Source: Alphaproteobacteria bacterium (lineage in GTDB: Bacteria > Pseudomonadota > Alphaproteobacteria > UBA9655). Taken from it: DNA of 32,173 nucleotides. Location of the stretch: the NCBI GenBank assembly GCA_947457015.1, contig CANGTV010000015.1, positions 1 to 32,173 on the forward strand. Reading direction: 5' to 3'. A model generated the notes under the pieces. The model did no database searches and was not told the origin of the DNA. It was given only the letters and a program-made list of their open reading frames with translations. A program made the position numbers and the translations under genes. Below are positions 25,388 to 32,173 of this stretch, in pieces; position 1 is the first letter of the stretch, and the number at the start of each line of letters is the position of its first letter.

Positions 25388-25405
25388 GCCACAAATACAC
25401 CATCT

Positions 25406-26116
25406 CTACCGAATCATGGTAAAGCGCCCTTTTCCTTGAAGAGCATCTCGAATGCCATGAGGGTTGAGGACGGAAAACACCATGATGGGGATTTCGCTTT
25501 CCCGCGCAAGGGCAATAGCGGCCGTGTCCATCACCCGCAAGTTTTCTGTCAGCACTTGCTGATAAGAAAGCTCGGGATAAAATAGAGCATCCTTATGCTT
25601 AATAGGATCGGCGCTATAGATTCCATCTACTTTTGTGCCTTTCATAAGCACTTGGCAATTAAGCTCGGACGCTCTTAAAGCCGCTGCGGAATCCGTTGTA
25701 AAATAAGGACTTCCTGAGCCTGCCGCACAAATAATGATGCGCCCTTTTTCCATGTGGTGAACAGCTCTTCGTCGGATGTAGGGTTCACACACGGAGTGCA
25801 TGGGAATGGCTGACATCACGCGGGTTTCAAGTCCCATGTGTTCGAGTCTGCTTTGCAAGGCTAACGCATTCATCACTGTGGCGAGCATACCCATATGATC
25901 AGAGGTTGTGCGTTCAATTCCTTGGGCTTCTCCTTGGAGTCCGCGGAAAATATTTCCTCCCCCCACCACGAGGGCTTGTTCAACGCCTAAGTCGTGGGCT
26001 TCTTTAATTTCTGTGCAGATACGATCCATAGTTGAAGAATCCAAACCATAGAGCTGATTTCCCATCAGGGCTTCTCCGGAGAGTTTTAACAAAATGCGCT
26101 TATAAAGGGGTTTCAT
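25406..26116 (-). CDS. pyrH: Uridylate kinase
   Basis: The 236-residue amino-acid-kinase-fold enzyme phosphorylates UMP to UDP. Visible are LLKLSGEALMG, VVGGGNIFRG, TSDHMGMLATVMNALALQ and the GTKVDGIYSADP block. The usual TGNPFFTTDTAA appears as SGSPYFTTDSAA. ATG 26116 has AAGG about 11 bases upstream. The rpsB-tsf genes that often precede it are not in this window. Confidence 0.96.
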   Translation of the reverse strand: MKPLYKRILLKLSGEALMGNQLYGLDSSTMDRICTEIKEAHDLGVEQALVVGGGNIFRGLQGEAQGIERTTSDHMGMLATVMNALALQSRLEHMGLETRVMSAIPMHSVCEPYIRRRAVHHMEKGRIIICAAGSGSPYFTTDSAAALRASELNCQVLMKGTKVDGIYSADPIKHKDALFYPELSYQQVLTENLRVMDTAAIALARESEIPIMVFSVLNPHGIRDALQGKGRFTMIR

Positions 26117-26185
26117 GGAGGTGCCTTGCTTTTAAAAATTTTTATGCTCAATACCGACCAAATTTTGAGATGGTGTTAGTTTCTT

Positions 26186-26345
26186 TGTCATCCCCGATCT
26201 AGAAGCGGTTGATTTTCAAAGAAAATCTTAACGATTCTTCATCGGGGATCTTCTCGAAGTCATGAGATATTGCAACAAGATCCCCGACGAAGCAATGCTA
26301 ATGTTTTTCTTTTAAAAACAAAGTATTATTAGCTCGGAGATGGCA
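26186..26345. repeat. Palindromic dispersed element, copy F (bipartite)
   Basis: It runs from TGTCATCCCCG to CTCGGAGATGGCA and consists of two hairpins. The first pairs GATTTTC with GAAAATC inside CCCCGAT/ATCGGGG; the second has the AATGCTAATGTTTTT ... AAAAACAAAGTATT arms. An outer CAAATTTTG (26159-26167) / CAAAATTTG (26364-26372) pair encloses it. It fills most of the gap between the iron-permease gene and pyrH. Confidence 0.9.
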
Positions 26346-26385
26346 AATGTGGGAGAGAGGACACAAAATTTGAAGTAGCAAGCCT

Positions 26386-26796
26386 TCAAACCTCAGCCTG
26401 TTGTGTATCTTTTTTCCCTTGCACAAGGTCACGGCGGGCAATGCGCGCCAATGTTTCATATTTGTCTTTAATATGGTGCAGCTGATCTTCCGTCAATTCT
26501 TCAAGATCGAGCAGTGCATTATGAGCCCCCTTTTGAGCGCGAATAAGCTCATCAAGTTTTATCTGAATGGCTTCCCCATCCCGATTTTGGGTATTTTGGA
26601 TTAAGAAAACCATCAAAAAGGTCACAATGGTTGTTCCTGTGTTGATGACCAACTGCCAGGTGTCAGAAAAAGAAAAGAGGGGGCCTGTAATAACCCACGC
26701 AAGAATCGTGCTACACGCAAGAACAAAAGCGCTTGCCTGACCTGAGAGATGAGCAATATAGCGTGCAACATCCGAGAAACGTTTTGTAATGGTCAT
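26386..26796 (-). CDS. Low-affinity iron permease family protein
   Basis: The 136-residue protein fits the Iron_permease family: two membrane helices (about 20-40 and 47-66) and the signature ITGPLFSFSDTWQLVINTGT, then TIVTFLMVFLIQNTQNRDGEA and IKLDELIRA. In yeast the namesake Fet4 transports ferrous iron; bacterial short forms are not well characterised, so transport is inferred. It overlaps the stop of the Cys-rich peptide gene upstream by four bases (ATGA), so the two are translationally coupled. Confidence 0.88.
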   Translation of the reverse strand: MTITKRFSDVARYIAHLSGQASAFVLACSTILAWVITGPLFSFSDTWQLVINTGTTIVTFLMVFLIQNTQNRDGEAIQIKLDELIRAQKGAHNALLDLEELTEDQLHHIKDKYETLARIARRDLVQGKKDTQQAEV

Positions 26797-27017
26797 TTGT
26801 TGTGAGGAATCGCCTTATCTAAGGTTGAAGAACAATACCCGGTGCAACCGGCATCACATAAACACTGATTATAAGGCCCAGAGCCTGCGGGTGCAAATAT
26901 GCATGAAGTAAAAGTGTACCATGGACATGCAATCGTTTCAGTAGAAAGCACGGAGAAAATCGTAATCGCTGCTATTAGCAGACTCGATTGGTTAATCTTT
27001 TTTCTAATAATGATCAT
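26793..27017 (-). CDS. Small exported Cys-rich peptide coupled to the iron-permease gene
   Basis: The 74-residue product has a signal sequence (MIIIRKKINQSSLLIAAITI then FSVLSTETIA) and a mature part of about 44 residues with seven Cys: CPWY, SCIF, QCLCDAGC and GYC. Cleavage just before the first Cys is possible; TIAC is not a full lipobox. No family is recognised. Its TGA overlaps the permease ATG, which suggests a joint function or shared control, possibly metal-related (inference). Confidence 0.75.
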   Translation of the reverse strand: MIIIRKKINQSSLLIAAITIFSVLSTETIACPWYTFTSCIFAPAGSGPYNQCLCDAGCTGYCSSTLDKAIPHNK

Positions 27018-27151
27018 TCCATGAACCTTTTGTTGTTTTTCAATCCTCTTTTTCTTATATCATGAAATCATAAAATAATAGTTAAAAAAAAGTATGAATT
27101 GCATTGTCTTTGGATATATTTACAGGATATTCATTAAATAAAACGATACGC

Positions 27152-29794
27152 CTACACCCCTCTCCCCTCAATCTCCGTCGCGAGTCCTTTAAAAAGCTGC
27201 TCAATCCCTCCCGGATTTGATCCTCCGGCTTGCGCAAGGTCTGGACGACCGCCGCCGCCTTTACCATCAATAAATGGCACAACTTTTCGGATAAGATCAA
27301 CTGCATCAAAGGTGGGGAGCAGATCAGGGCTCACGCCAATGACTAAAGAGACTTTTCCCTCTGTCTCGCTTGCCACCGCAAAGATGCCGGAGGAAAACTC
27401 AGCCTTTAACTCGTCCATAATGGGTTTCAAATTTTGAGGAGGGACGTCTTTTAAATGACGCTTAAAGAGAGGCACGCCCTTAATGATGTCTGGCTTCAGC
27501 GTCTCTCCTTGTCCTGCTGTGGCTAAGCGCCCGCGCAGCACGTGAATTTCTTTCTCAAAGGTTCGGCGTTCCTCTAAGACTTGCGTGACTTTCTCCCCCA
27601 CTCCTTGAGGGGTGACTTTAAGAAGAGAGGCAAGAGCTAAAACCGTTTGGTGTTGGGCGGTGGCAAAGTCTTCAGCCATCGGGCCCGTAAGAGCTTCAAT
27701 CCGCCGAATTCCTGCGGCAATACCGGATTCAGAGAGAATTTTAAAATAGCCAATATCGCCCGTGCGTTCCACATGAGTTCCGCCACAAAGCTCTACAGAA
27801 AAAGGCGCACGCGCCTCTTCACCCATGGAAACAACCCGCACTTCTTCCCCATATTTTTCTCCAAAAAGAGCCAAAGCCCCTTCTTTGGTGGCTTCCTCAG
27901 GCGTCATGACGCGCACAGATACGGGTGTATTCGCCCGAACTTGATCGTTCACCTCACGCTCAACATGAAGAATATCGTCAGCGCTCAAGGCCTTGGGCTG
28001 ACTAAAGTCAAAGCGCAAACGATCCGGTGCCACGAGAGATCCCTTTTGAACCACATGGGCGCCAAGGCGTTTACGCAAGGCTTTATGCAGAAGGTGAGTT
28101 GCAGAATGGTTCGCGCGTAAAAGAGTCCGCTTTTCCTCATCAATGGCAAGATGAGCCACATCCCCTTGTTTTATCTCTCCCTCTATAACACGTCCCATAT
28201 GCACAATAAGATCATTCACCTTACGGTGGGTGTCTTCCACCTGCATCCGTCCTGTAGGGGTGGAAATAAAGCCTGTGTCTCCCATTTGGCCACCGGACTC
28301 TCCATAAAAAGGAGTTTGATTTACAAGAAGAGAAATTGTCTCTCCGGCTTTGGCAACAGAAATTTCCTTCCCTTCTTTAAGGAGGGCATCTATCCGTCCT
28401 TCCGCAGTGTGGGTTTTATAACCTAAAAATTCCGTGGCTGAGAGGCGCTCTCGCAATTCAAACCAAATACGATCCGTTTTGCTTTCGCCCGATCCTGTCC
28501 ATGCAGCCCGGGCTTCTGCTTTTTGGCGCTCCATGGCTTTGTCAAACCCTGTTGTATCAACGGACTTGCCTTCAGCCCGCAGCACATCTTGGGTCAGATC
28601 GAGGGGAAACCCATAGGTATCATACAGCTTAAAGGCTATTTCTCCTGGCAACAGGTCCTTCACTTTTTGAGATTCTTCTGTCAGAAGCTTTAAGCCTTTC
28701 TCAAGGGTTTGCCGGAAACGGTCCTCTTCCAAATTAAGTGTTTCCATGATGAGAGGTGTCGCGCGGACCAACTCAGGATAGGCCCGGCCCATTTTTTCAA
28801 CTAGGGTAGGCACTAATTTTGCCATTAAGGTACCTTTGTATCCCAACAGTTGTACATGACGCATGGCACGGCGCATAATACGACGCAACACATACCCGCG
28901 TCCTTCGTTGCTGGGCAAAACCCCATCAGCCATCAAAAAACAACTGGACCGCAAATGATCGGCAATGACGCGATGAGAAGCTTGCGCCGAGCCGATTGCT
29001 TTTATTTTTGTAATTTCCTCGGACTCTTCAATGATCGCCTTAAAAATATCTGTGTCAAAATTGTTATGCACCCCTTGAAGAACGGCTGCGATACGCTCCA
29101 TTCCCATGCCTGTATCCACAGAGGGCTTGGGCAGAGAAATCATCTCCTGGGGGCTGAGCTGCTCATACTGCATAAAGACAAGGTTCCAGATTTCCACAAA
29201 GCGATCGCCGTCTGCTTCCTTGCTCCCTGGAGGGCCTCCTGGAATATGTGCCCCATGGTCATAAAAAATTTCCGAGCAAGGCCCACAAGGACCAACGTCT
29301 CCCATGGTCCAGAAATTCTCACTTTTCTCAGAAATACGAATGATTTTCTCGTCAGGAAGGTGGGCTATTTTTTTCCAAAGACGGGCGGCGTCTTCATCTT
29401 CCGAATAAACGGTTACAACAAGCTTATCGACGGGGACCCCCCACTCCTTGGTAATAAGGGTCCAGGCGAGCTCAATGGCTTCCTCCTTAAAATAATCACC
29501 GAAGGAAAAGTTGCCCAGCATTTCAAAGAAAGTATGATGCCGCGCTGTATGCCCTACATTTTCAAGGTCATTATGTTTTCCCCCGGCCCGAATGCATTTT
29601 TGACAGCTAGAAGCCCGTGTGAAATCAAGTTTTTCTTGGCCTGTAAAAACATTTTTAAAAGGAACCATCCCAGCGCTTGTAAATAAAAGAGTCGGGTCAT
29701 TGGCGGGCACAAGAGAACTGGAGGGCACAACCGTGTGCCCTCGATTTTGAAAATACTCTAAGAAAAAAGAACGAATATCAGCGGTCGTTGTCAT
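27152..29794 (-). CDS. alaS: Alanyl-tRNA synthetase
   Basis: This 880-residue enzyme has the normal length. The class II catalytic domain starts [20 protein letters not shown]; motif [17 protein letters not shown] and the [11 protein letters not shown] block follow. The editing domain has [11 protein letters not shown] and [13 protein letters not shown] as metal ligands. The C-Ala region ends [18 protein letters not shown] 29794 has no clear ribosome binding site, and a TATACT lies very close upstream (about 29807-29812), so the leader may be very short. Confidence 0.98.
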   Translation of the reverse strand: MTTTADIRSFFLEYFQNRGHTVVPSSSLVPANDPTLLFTSAGMVPFKNVFTGQEKLDFTRASSCQKCIRAGGKHNDLENVGHTARHHTFFEMLGNFSFGDYFKEEAIELAWTLITKEWGVPVDKLVVTVYSEDEDAARLWKKIAHLPDEKIIRISEKSENFWTMGDVGPCGPCSEIFYDHGAHIPGGPPGSKEADGDRFVEIWNLVFMQYEQLSPQEMISLPKPSVDTGMGMERIAAVLQGVHNNFDTDIFKAIIEESEEITKIKAIGSAQASHRVIADHLRSSCFLMADGVLPSNEGRGYVLRRIMRRAMRHVQLLGYKGTLMAKLVPTLVEKMGRAYPELVRATPLIMETLNLEEDRFRQTLEKGLKLLTEESQKVKDLLPGEIAFKLYDTYGFPLDLTQDVLRAEGKSVDTTGFDKAMERQKAEARAAWTGSGESKTDRIWFELRERLSATEFLGYKTHTAEGRIDALLKEGKEISVAKAGETISLLVNQTPFYGESGGQMGDTGFISTPTGRMQVEDTHRKVNDLIVHMGRVIEGEIKQGDVAHLAIDEEKRTLLRANHSATHLLHKALRKRLGAHVVQKGSLVAPDRLRFDFSQPKALSADDILHVEREVNDQVRANTPVSVRVMTPEEATKEGALALFGEKYGEEVRVVSMGEEARAPFSVELCGGTHVERTGDIGYFKILSESGIAAGIRRIEALTGPMAEDFATAQHQTVLALASLLKVTPQGVGEKVTQVLEERRTFEKEIHVLRGRLATAGQGETLKPDIIKGVPLFKRHLKDVPPQNLKPIMDELKAEFSSGIFAVASETEGKVSLVIGVSPDLLPTFDAVDLIRKVVPFIDGKGGGGRPDLAQAGGSNPGGIEQLFKGLATEIEGRGV

Positions 29795-29953
29795 GGGATC
29801 AGTATAGCAGTGTAGCCGTGCAGCCGTATAGTAGTATTTGGAAAAACCAATCTATCATATTCTACAACATCTCTCATGATAAAACGTAGCTAATAAGTTA
29901 CATTTAACTGTTTTATATGAGAGAGTTTAATCTTTTGTCCAAGCTGAGGTTAT

Positions 29954-31111
29954 CTAAACCTCACGGGAATTAAGCAAAAAAGAAACAAGACTGTTGAGCC
30001 TTAAACGCCCTTCCTGTGTCGCAACAAGATGAGTGGGCGTTTGACTCAAAAGTCCTTCTTTCTCAAGTAAAGCCAGCCCTTGGTAAGCCTCTTCAGGGAC
30101 AAGGCTTGTTTCCTCATAAAGACGCTTGAGGGACAACCCTTGCGTCAGGCGTAAGCCCATAAGGGTAACTTCTTGAAGACGCTCTTCTGGCGAAAGAGAC
30201 TCAATGATCTGAAGTCCATGTCCTTCTTTTTCCACAGATGCAAGCCACGTTTCAGGAGCTTTATAACGAGATGTGGCGTGCTTTACTCCTTCAAGTGTTA
30301 TTCTTCCATGGGCTCCTGGACCAATCCCTATATAATTTTCAAAGTTCCAATACAGAAGGTTATGCTGACACTCTTGGGAAGGGGCTGCATAATTAGACAC
30401 CTCATAAGAGGGAAGGCCCGCCTCACCCATCATGTTTTCCGTGAACTCATAAAGGAAGGCTGCTGGGTCTTCCTCAAGAGTCATTGTTTCTCCCCGCGCA
30501 AGGCGTGTTGCAAAAGCTGTTTGGGGTTCAATGGTAAGCTGATAAAGGGACAGATGCCCCTTCGCATAGGTTAACGCTTCTTTGAGCTCTGCCTTCCAGG
30601 CAGCTTCCGTTTGATGAGGGCGCGCATAAATCAAATCAAAGGAATAGCGAGGAAAATAAGTCGCTGCAATATCCAGGGCTTTCAGCGCCTCCTTTGCAGA
30701 ATGACGACGCCCTAAAAAAGCAAGAGCGTCATCTTGTAAGGATTGAACCCCTATGGAAAGGCGGTTAACACCTGCATTCCTGAAGGCTTCAAATTTTTTG
30801 CCTTCTACCGTACTTGGGTTAGCTTCTAGAGTGACTTCTAAATTAGGCGTGGTCGGGAAAAGCGATTTTGCTGTTTCAATAAGAGAGGCAACTGTGTCGG
30901 GATCCATCAAAGATGGCGTCCCGCCCCCAAAAAAAATACTCGACAAAACCCCTTGAGCGGCGTCATGAGACGCATGGGTGAGCTCTTTTAAAAGAGCTTC
31001 TTTCCAGCGCCTCTGCTCCACTTTTTCCCGCACATGACTATTAAAGTCACAATAGGGACATTTAGACAGGCAAAAGGGCCAATGAATATAAAGACCAAAA
31101 GGGTTGTTCAT
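29954..31111 (-). CDS. hemW: Radical SAM heme chaperone HemW
   Basis: The 385-residue protein begins MNNPFGLYIHWPFCLSKCPY; the CxxxCxxC iron-sulphur motif is Cys 14, Cys 18 and Cys 21. IFFGGGTPSLM, VNRLSIGVQSLQD and YNLLYW-type HNLLYWNFENYIGIGPGAHG are HemW/HemN-family hallmarks. HemW inserts heme into client proteins and is not a true coproporphyrinogen oxidase; the HemW-type CxxxCxxC favours this name. ATG 31111 is chosen over TTG 31123, neither having a good ribosome site. Confidence 0.92.
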   Translation of the reverse strand: MNNPFGLYIHWPFCLSKCPYCDFNSHVREKVEQRRWKEALLKELTHASHDAAQGVLSSIFFGGGTPSLMDPDTVASLIETAKSLFPTTPNLEVTLEANPSTVEGKKFEAFRNAGVNRLSIGVQSLQDDALAFLGRRHSAKEALKALDIAATYFPRYSFDLIYARPHQTEAAWKAELKEALTYAKGHLSLYQLTIEPQTAFATRLARGETMTLEEDPAAFLYEFTENMMGEAGLPSYEVSNYAAPSQECQHNLLYWNFENYIGIGPGAHGRITLEGVKHATSRYKAPETWLASVEKEGHGLQIIESLSPEERLQEVTLMGLRLTQGLSLKRLYEETSLVPEEAYQGLALLEKEGLLSQTPTHLVATQEGRLRLNSLVSFLLNSREV

Positions 31112-31124
31112 AGGTGTCAGCAAC

Positions 31125-31149
31125 AGTTAAGAATGAATCATTCCTAACT
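31125..31149. other. Inverted repeat between the Csp-type gene and hemW
   Basis: AGTTAAGAATGA (31125-31136) and TCATTCCTAACT (31138-31149) pair with one mismatch about a single centre base. It lies between the two minus-strand genes. No T-run follows, so it could be an operator or a weak attenuator. Confidence 0.4.
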
Positions 31150-31150
31150 C

Positions 31151-31477
31151 TTAATCACACTTTCCACAATCCTCTTGGCACTTGCGACAAACATCTGCAC
31201 ATTTTTTGGCAGCAGCAGCGCAAGCTTTTGCATGCTCACCTTCCATTTTGCCGCACTTGTTTGTACAATCGTCACAAATCTTTGCACAAAATTCGTAAAA
31301 CTCTTTTGTGCAACAGCCTCTTGCTGTAAGACGTCCTACAAGGGTGCAAATCTCGGCACACGTTATACAACAAGACATATCTGATGAGCACTCTTTTGAG
31401 CCTTTGCTCTCAAACGCACATCGCTCCGCTGCTTTGACGGTGTCAAAACAAGCATCAATACATTCTTTGTAAATCAT
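31151..31477 (-). CDS. Four-helix-bundle copper-binding (Csp-type) protein
   Basis: The 108-residue protein has 20 Cys, many spaced CxxxC or CC along predicted helices: KECIDACFD, SCCITCAEIC, EFCAKICDDCTNKC, and KKCADVCRKCQEDCGKCD. This is the pattern of DUF326/Csp proteins, which store many Cu(I) ions inside a four-helix bundle. It has no signal peptide, so it would be cytosolic like Csp3. AAGGAG precedes ATG 31477. It is divergent from the exported Asp/Ser-rich gene, with a 76-bp spacer. Confidence 0.9.
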   Translation of the reverse strand: MIYKECIDACFDTVKAAERCAFESKGSKECSSDMSCCITCAEICTLVGRLTARGCCTKEFYEFCAKICDDCTNKCGKMEGEHAKACAAAAKKCADVCRKCQEDCGKCD

Positions 31478-31553
31478 TACTCTCTCCTTCTTGCTTTGTT
31501 CTTTTTATTATAAGGAGAAAAAAATAATATTTATTAAATATTTGGGAGTTTTT

Positions 31554-31883
31554 ATGATGGTTAACAAAAATTTTCTATATTCAGTTTCTGCTTTTGCTCT
31601 GGCTATGCAAATGTGTGTCAATTCGCCAAGCGTCGCAATGAACGACGATGATGATGATGCGTTTAGCTTTATCTCGGTTGGCTCTTCAAGTTCTTCAAGC
31701 TCCTCTTCCTCCTCTAATGGGTTTTCTTCTTTGCCAACTGAAGCCCAAGGAGCATGGAAATTGTTCTTTAAAAAAATAAAAGATGCTCAGATTAAAATAG
31801 AAGAGGCATGTAAGACAATTCGAAAAAATAGTAATTATTATAAAAATCCTTCTGAAGAGCAAATTTACTTGTATGCAATATGA
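31554..31883 (+). CDS. Exported protein with Asp and Ser tracts, unknown function
   Basis: The 109-residue protein starts at ATG 31554 after GGGAG; the TTG 31491 start would add 21 residues without a ribosome site. A signal peptide (MMVNKNFLYSVSAFALAMQM, CVNSPSVA) is followed by five consecutive Asp, FSFISVG and 11 consecutive Ser encoded by mixed TCN/AGY codons. A helical, lysine-rich end follows (KLFFKKIKDAQIKIEEACK). The tracts are low-complexity and possibly length-variable. Such proteins occur among secreted effectors of intracellular bacteria, but I recognise no family. Confidence 0.7.
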   Translation: MMVNKNFLYSVSAFALAMQMCVNSPSVAMNDDDDDAFSFISVGSSSSSSSSSSSNGFSSLPTEAQGAWKLFFKKIKDAQIKIEEACKTIRKNSNYYKNPSEEQIYLYAI

Positions 31884-31951
31884 CCTCTCTCTGGAAGCTT
31901 GTCACCATCCTCAAGTTCTTCATCCAAATAAATAGATAGAACCGTGATAGA

Positions 31952-31974
31952 CTGCCTCTCCAAAAAGGAGGCAG
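31952..31974 (+). terminator. Stem-loop after the Asp/Ser-rich gene
   Basis: CTGCCTC (31952-31958) pairs with GAGGCAG (31968-31974) over a loop containing five A. There is no T-run, so it is only a candidate terminator. The rest of 31884-32060 shows no gene. Confidence 0.3.
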
Positions 31975-32060
31975 GATGTCCTGAGTTCACCTGCGAGAAA
32001 GACAACGGTAACGTCTGAAGTGTTTAACCTGAGTTTTGGTTAAGGAAGATCTCTCTGTCT

Positions 32061-32173
32061 TGTCATCCTTGGTTTAGAAATGCTTTGTTTTCCGCAAGGA
32101 AAACATTAGTATTTCTTACACCGAGGATCTTCTATCAACATAACAGTGTGCTTTAAGAAGATCCTCGATTTAA
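32061..32173. repeat. Palindromic dispersed element, copy G (cut by window end)
   Basis: It starts TGTCATCCTTGG and continues through GAAATGCTTTGTTTTCC ... GGAAAACATTAGTATTTC and a GAGGATCTTC junction, then GAAGATCCTCG. This is the bipartite arrangement seen in copies C and F. The second hairpin runs off the right edge. Confidence 0.88.

Noticed and set aside
27647-29686. Long plus-strand frames opposite alaS (157 and 278 codons)
   Set aside because: They are antisense shadows of a fully conserved alaS with no similarity pattern of their own.

Overview
This window looks like the chromosome of an alphaproteobacterium of moderate GC content. The evidence is a CckA hybrid histidine kinase, a gene-transfer-agent-type three-helix holin, the RNase D / KpsF / LptC / LptA order, def-fmt-truA, mreBCD-mrdA-rodA, and pyrH-frr-uppS-cdsA. 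The many toxin-antitoxin (TA) modules, small exported Cys-rich proteins and palindromic dispersed repeats suggest a host-associated lineage such as Holosporales/Rickettsiales-like bacteria. That placement is inference only.

Layout. Bases 1-2230 hold a phage or GTA-like lysis module (a cut hypothetical gene, a SleB-type hydrolase and a holin) separated by short repeats. Next come rpmB and pirin on the minus strand and cckA on the plus strand. Bases 6342-12871 are the rod-shape operon mreB-mreC-mreD-mrdA-rodA, split between mreC and mreD by a frameshifted Cys-rich exported-protein gene and a vapBC module whose toxin carries a nonsense codon. Bases 13180-17042 hold an exported Cys-rich protein, then (minus strand) lptA, lptC, kpsF, an RNase D-type gene and tRNA-Leu(CAG). 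Bases 17328-19517 are def-fmt-truA, followed by a hypothetical gene that converges on and overlaps cca. Bases 21339-26116 (minus strand) are the pyrH-frr-uppS-cdsA block. It is split by an intact higBA module and a Cys-rich exported-protein gene, and a second TA module with a nonsense codon in its toxin follows cdsA. The right part holds an iron-permease family gene coupled to another Cys-rich exported peptide, then alaS, hemW, a copper-storage-type protein and an exported Asp/Ser-rich protein.

Four points stand out. (1) Two unrelated TA toxins are each broken by a single TGA, exactly where the protein family would lead one to expect Trp. (2) Four small exported Cys-rich genes lie in or beside housekeeping operons; one is frameshifted at a run of five G. 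(3) One of seven palindromic elements has 19-bp terminal inverted repeats (18 of 19 matching) and a perfect 9-bp direct repeat on its flanks, like a MITE. (4) A heptanucleotide repeat occurs at four sites, starting at or beside stop codons, with an 11-copy perfect array just upstream of the holin.

Functionally the core genes cover cell shape and wall synthesis (MreBCD, PBP2, RodA, UppS), LPS export and Kdo supply (KpsF, LptA, LptC), cell-cycle signalling (CckA), translation (L28, Def, Fmt, TruA, Cca, Frr, AlaRS, tRNA-Leu) and nucleotide and lipid precursors (PyrH, CdsA). All calls come from reading the sequence. No database search was run.
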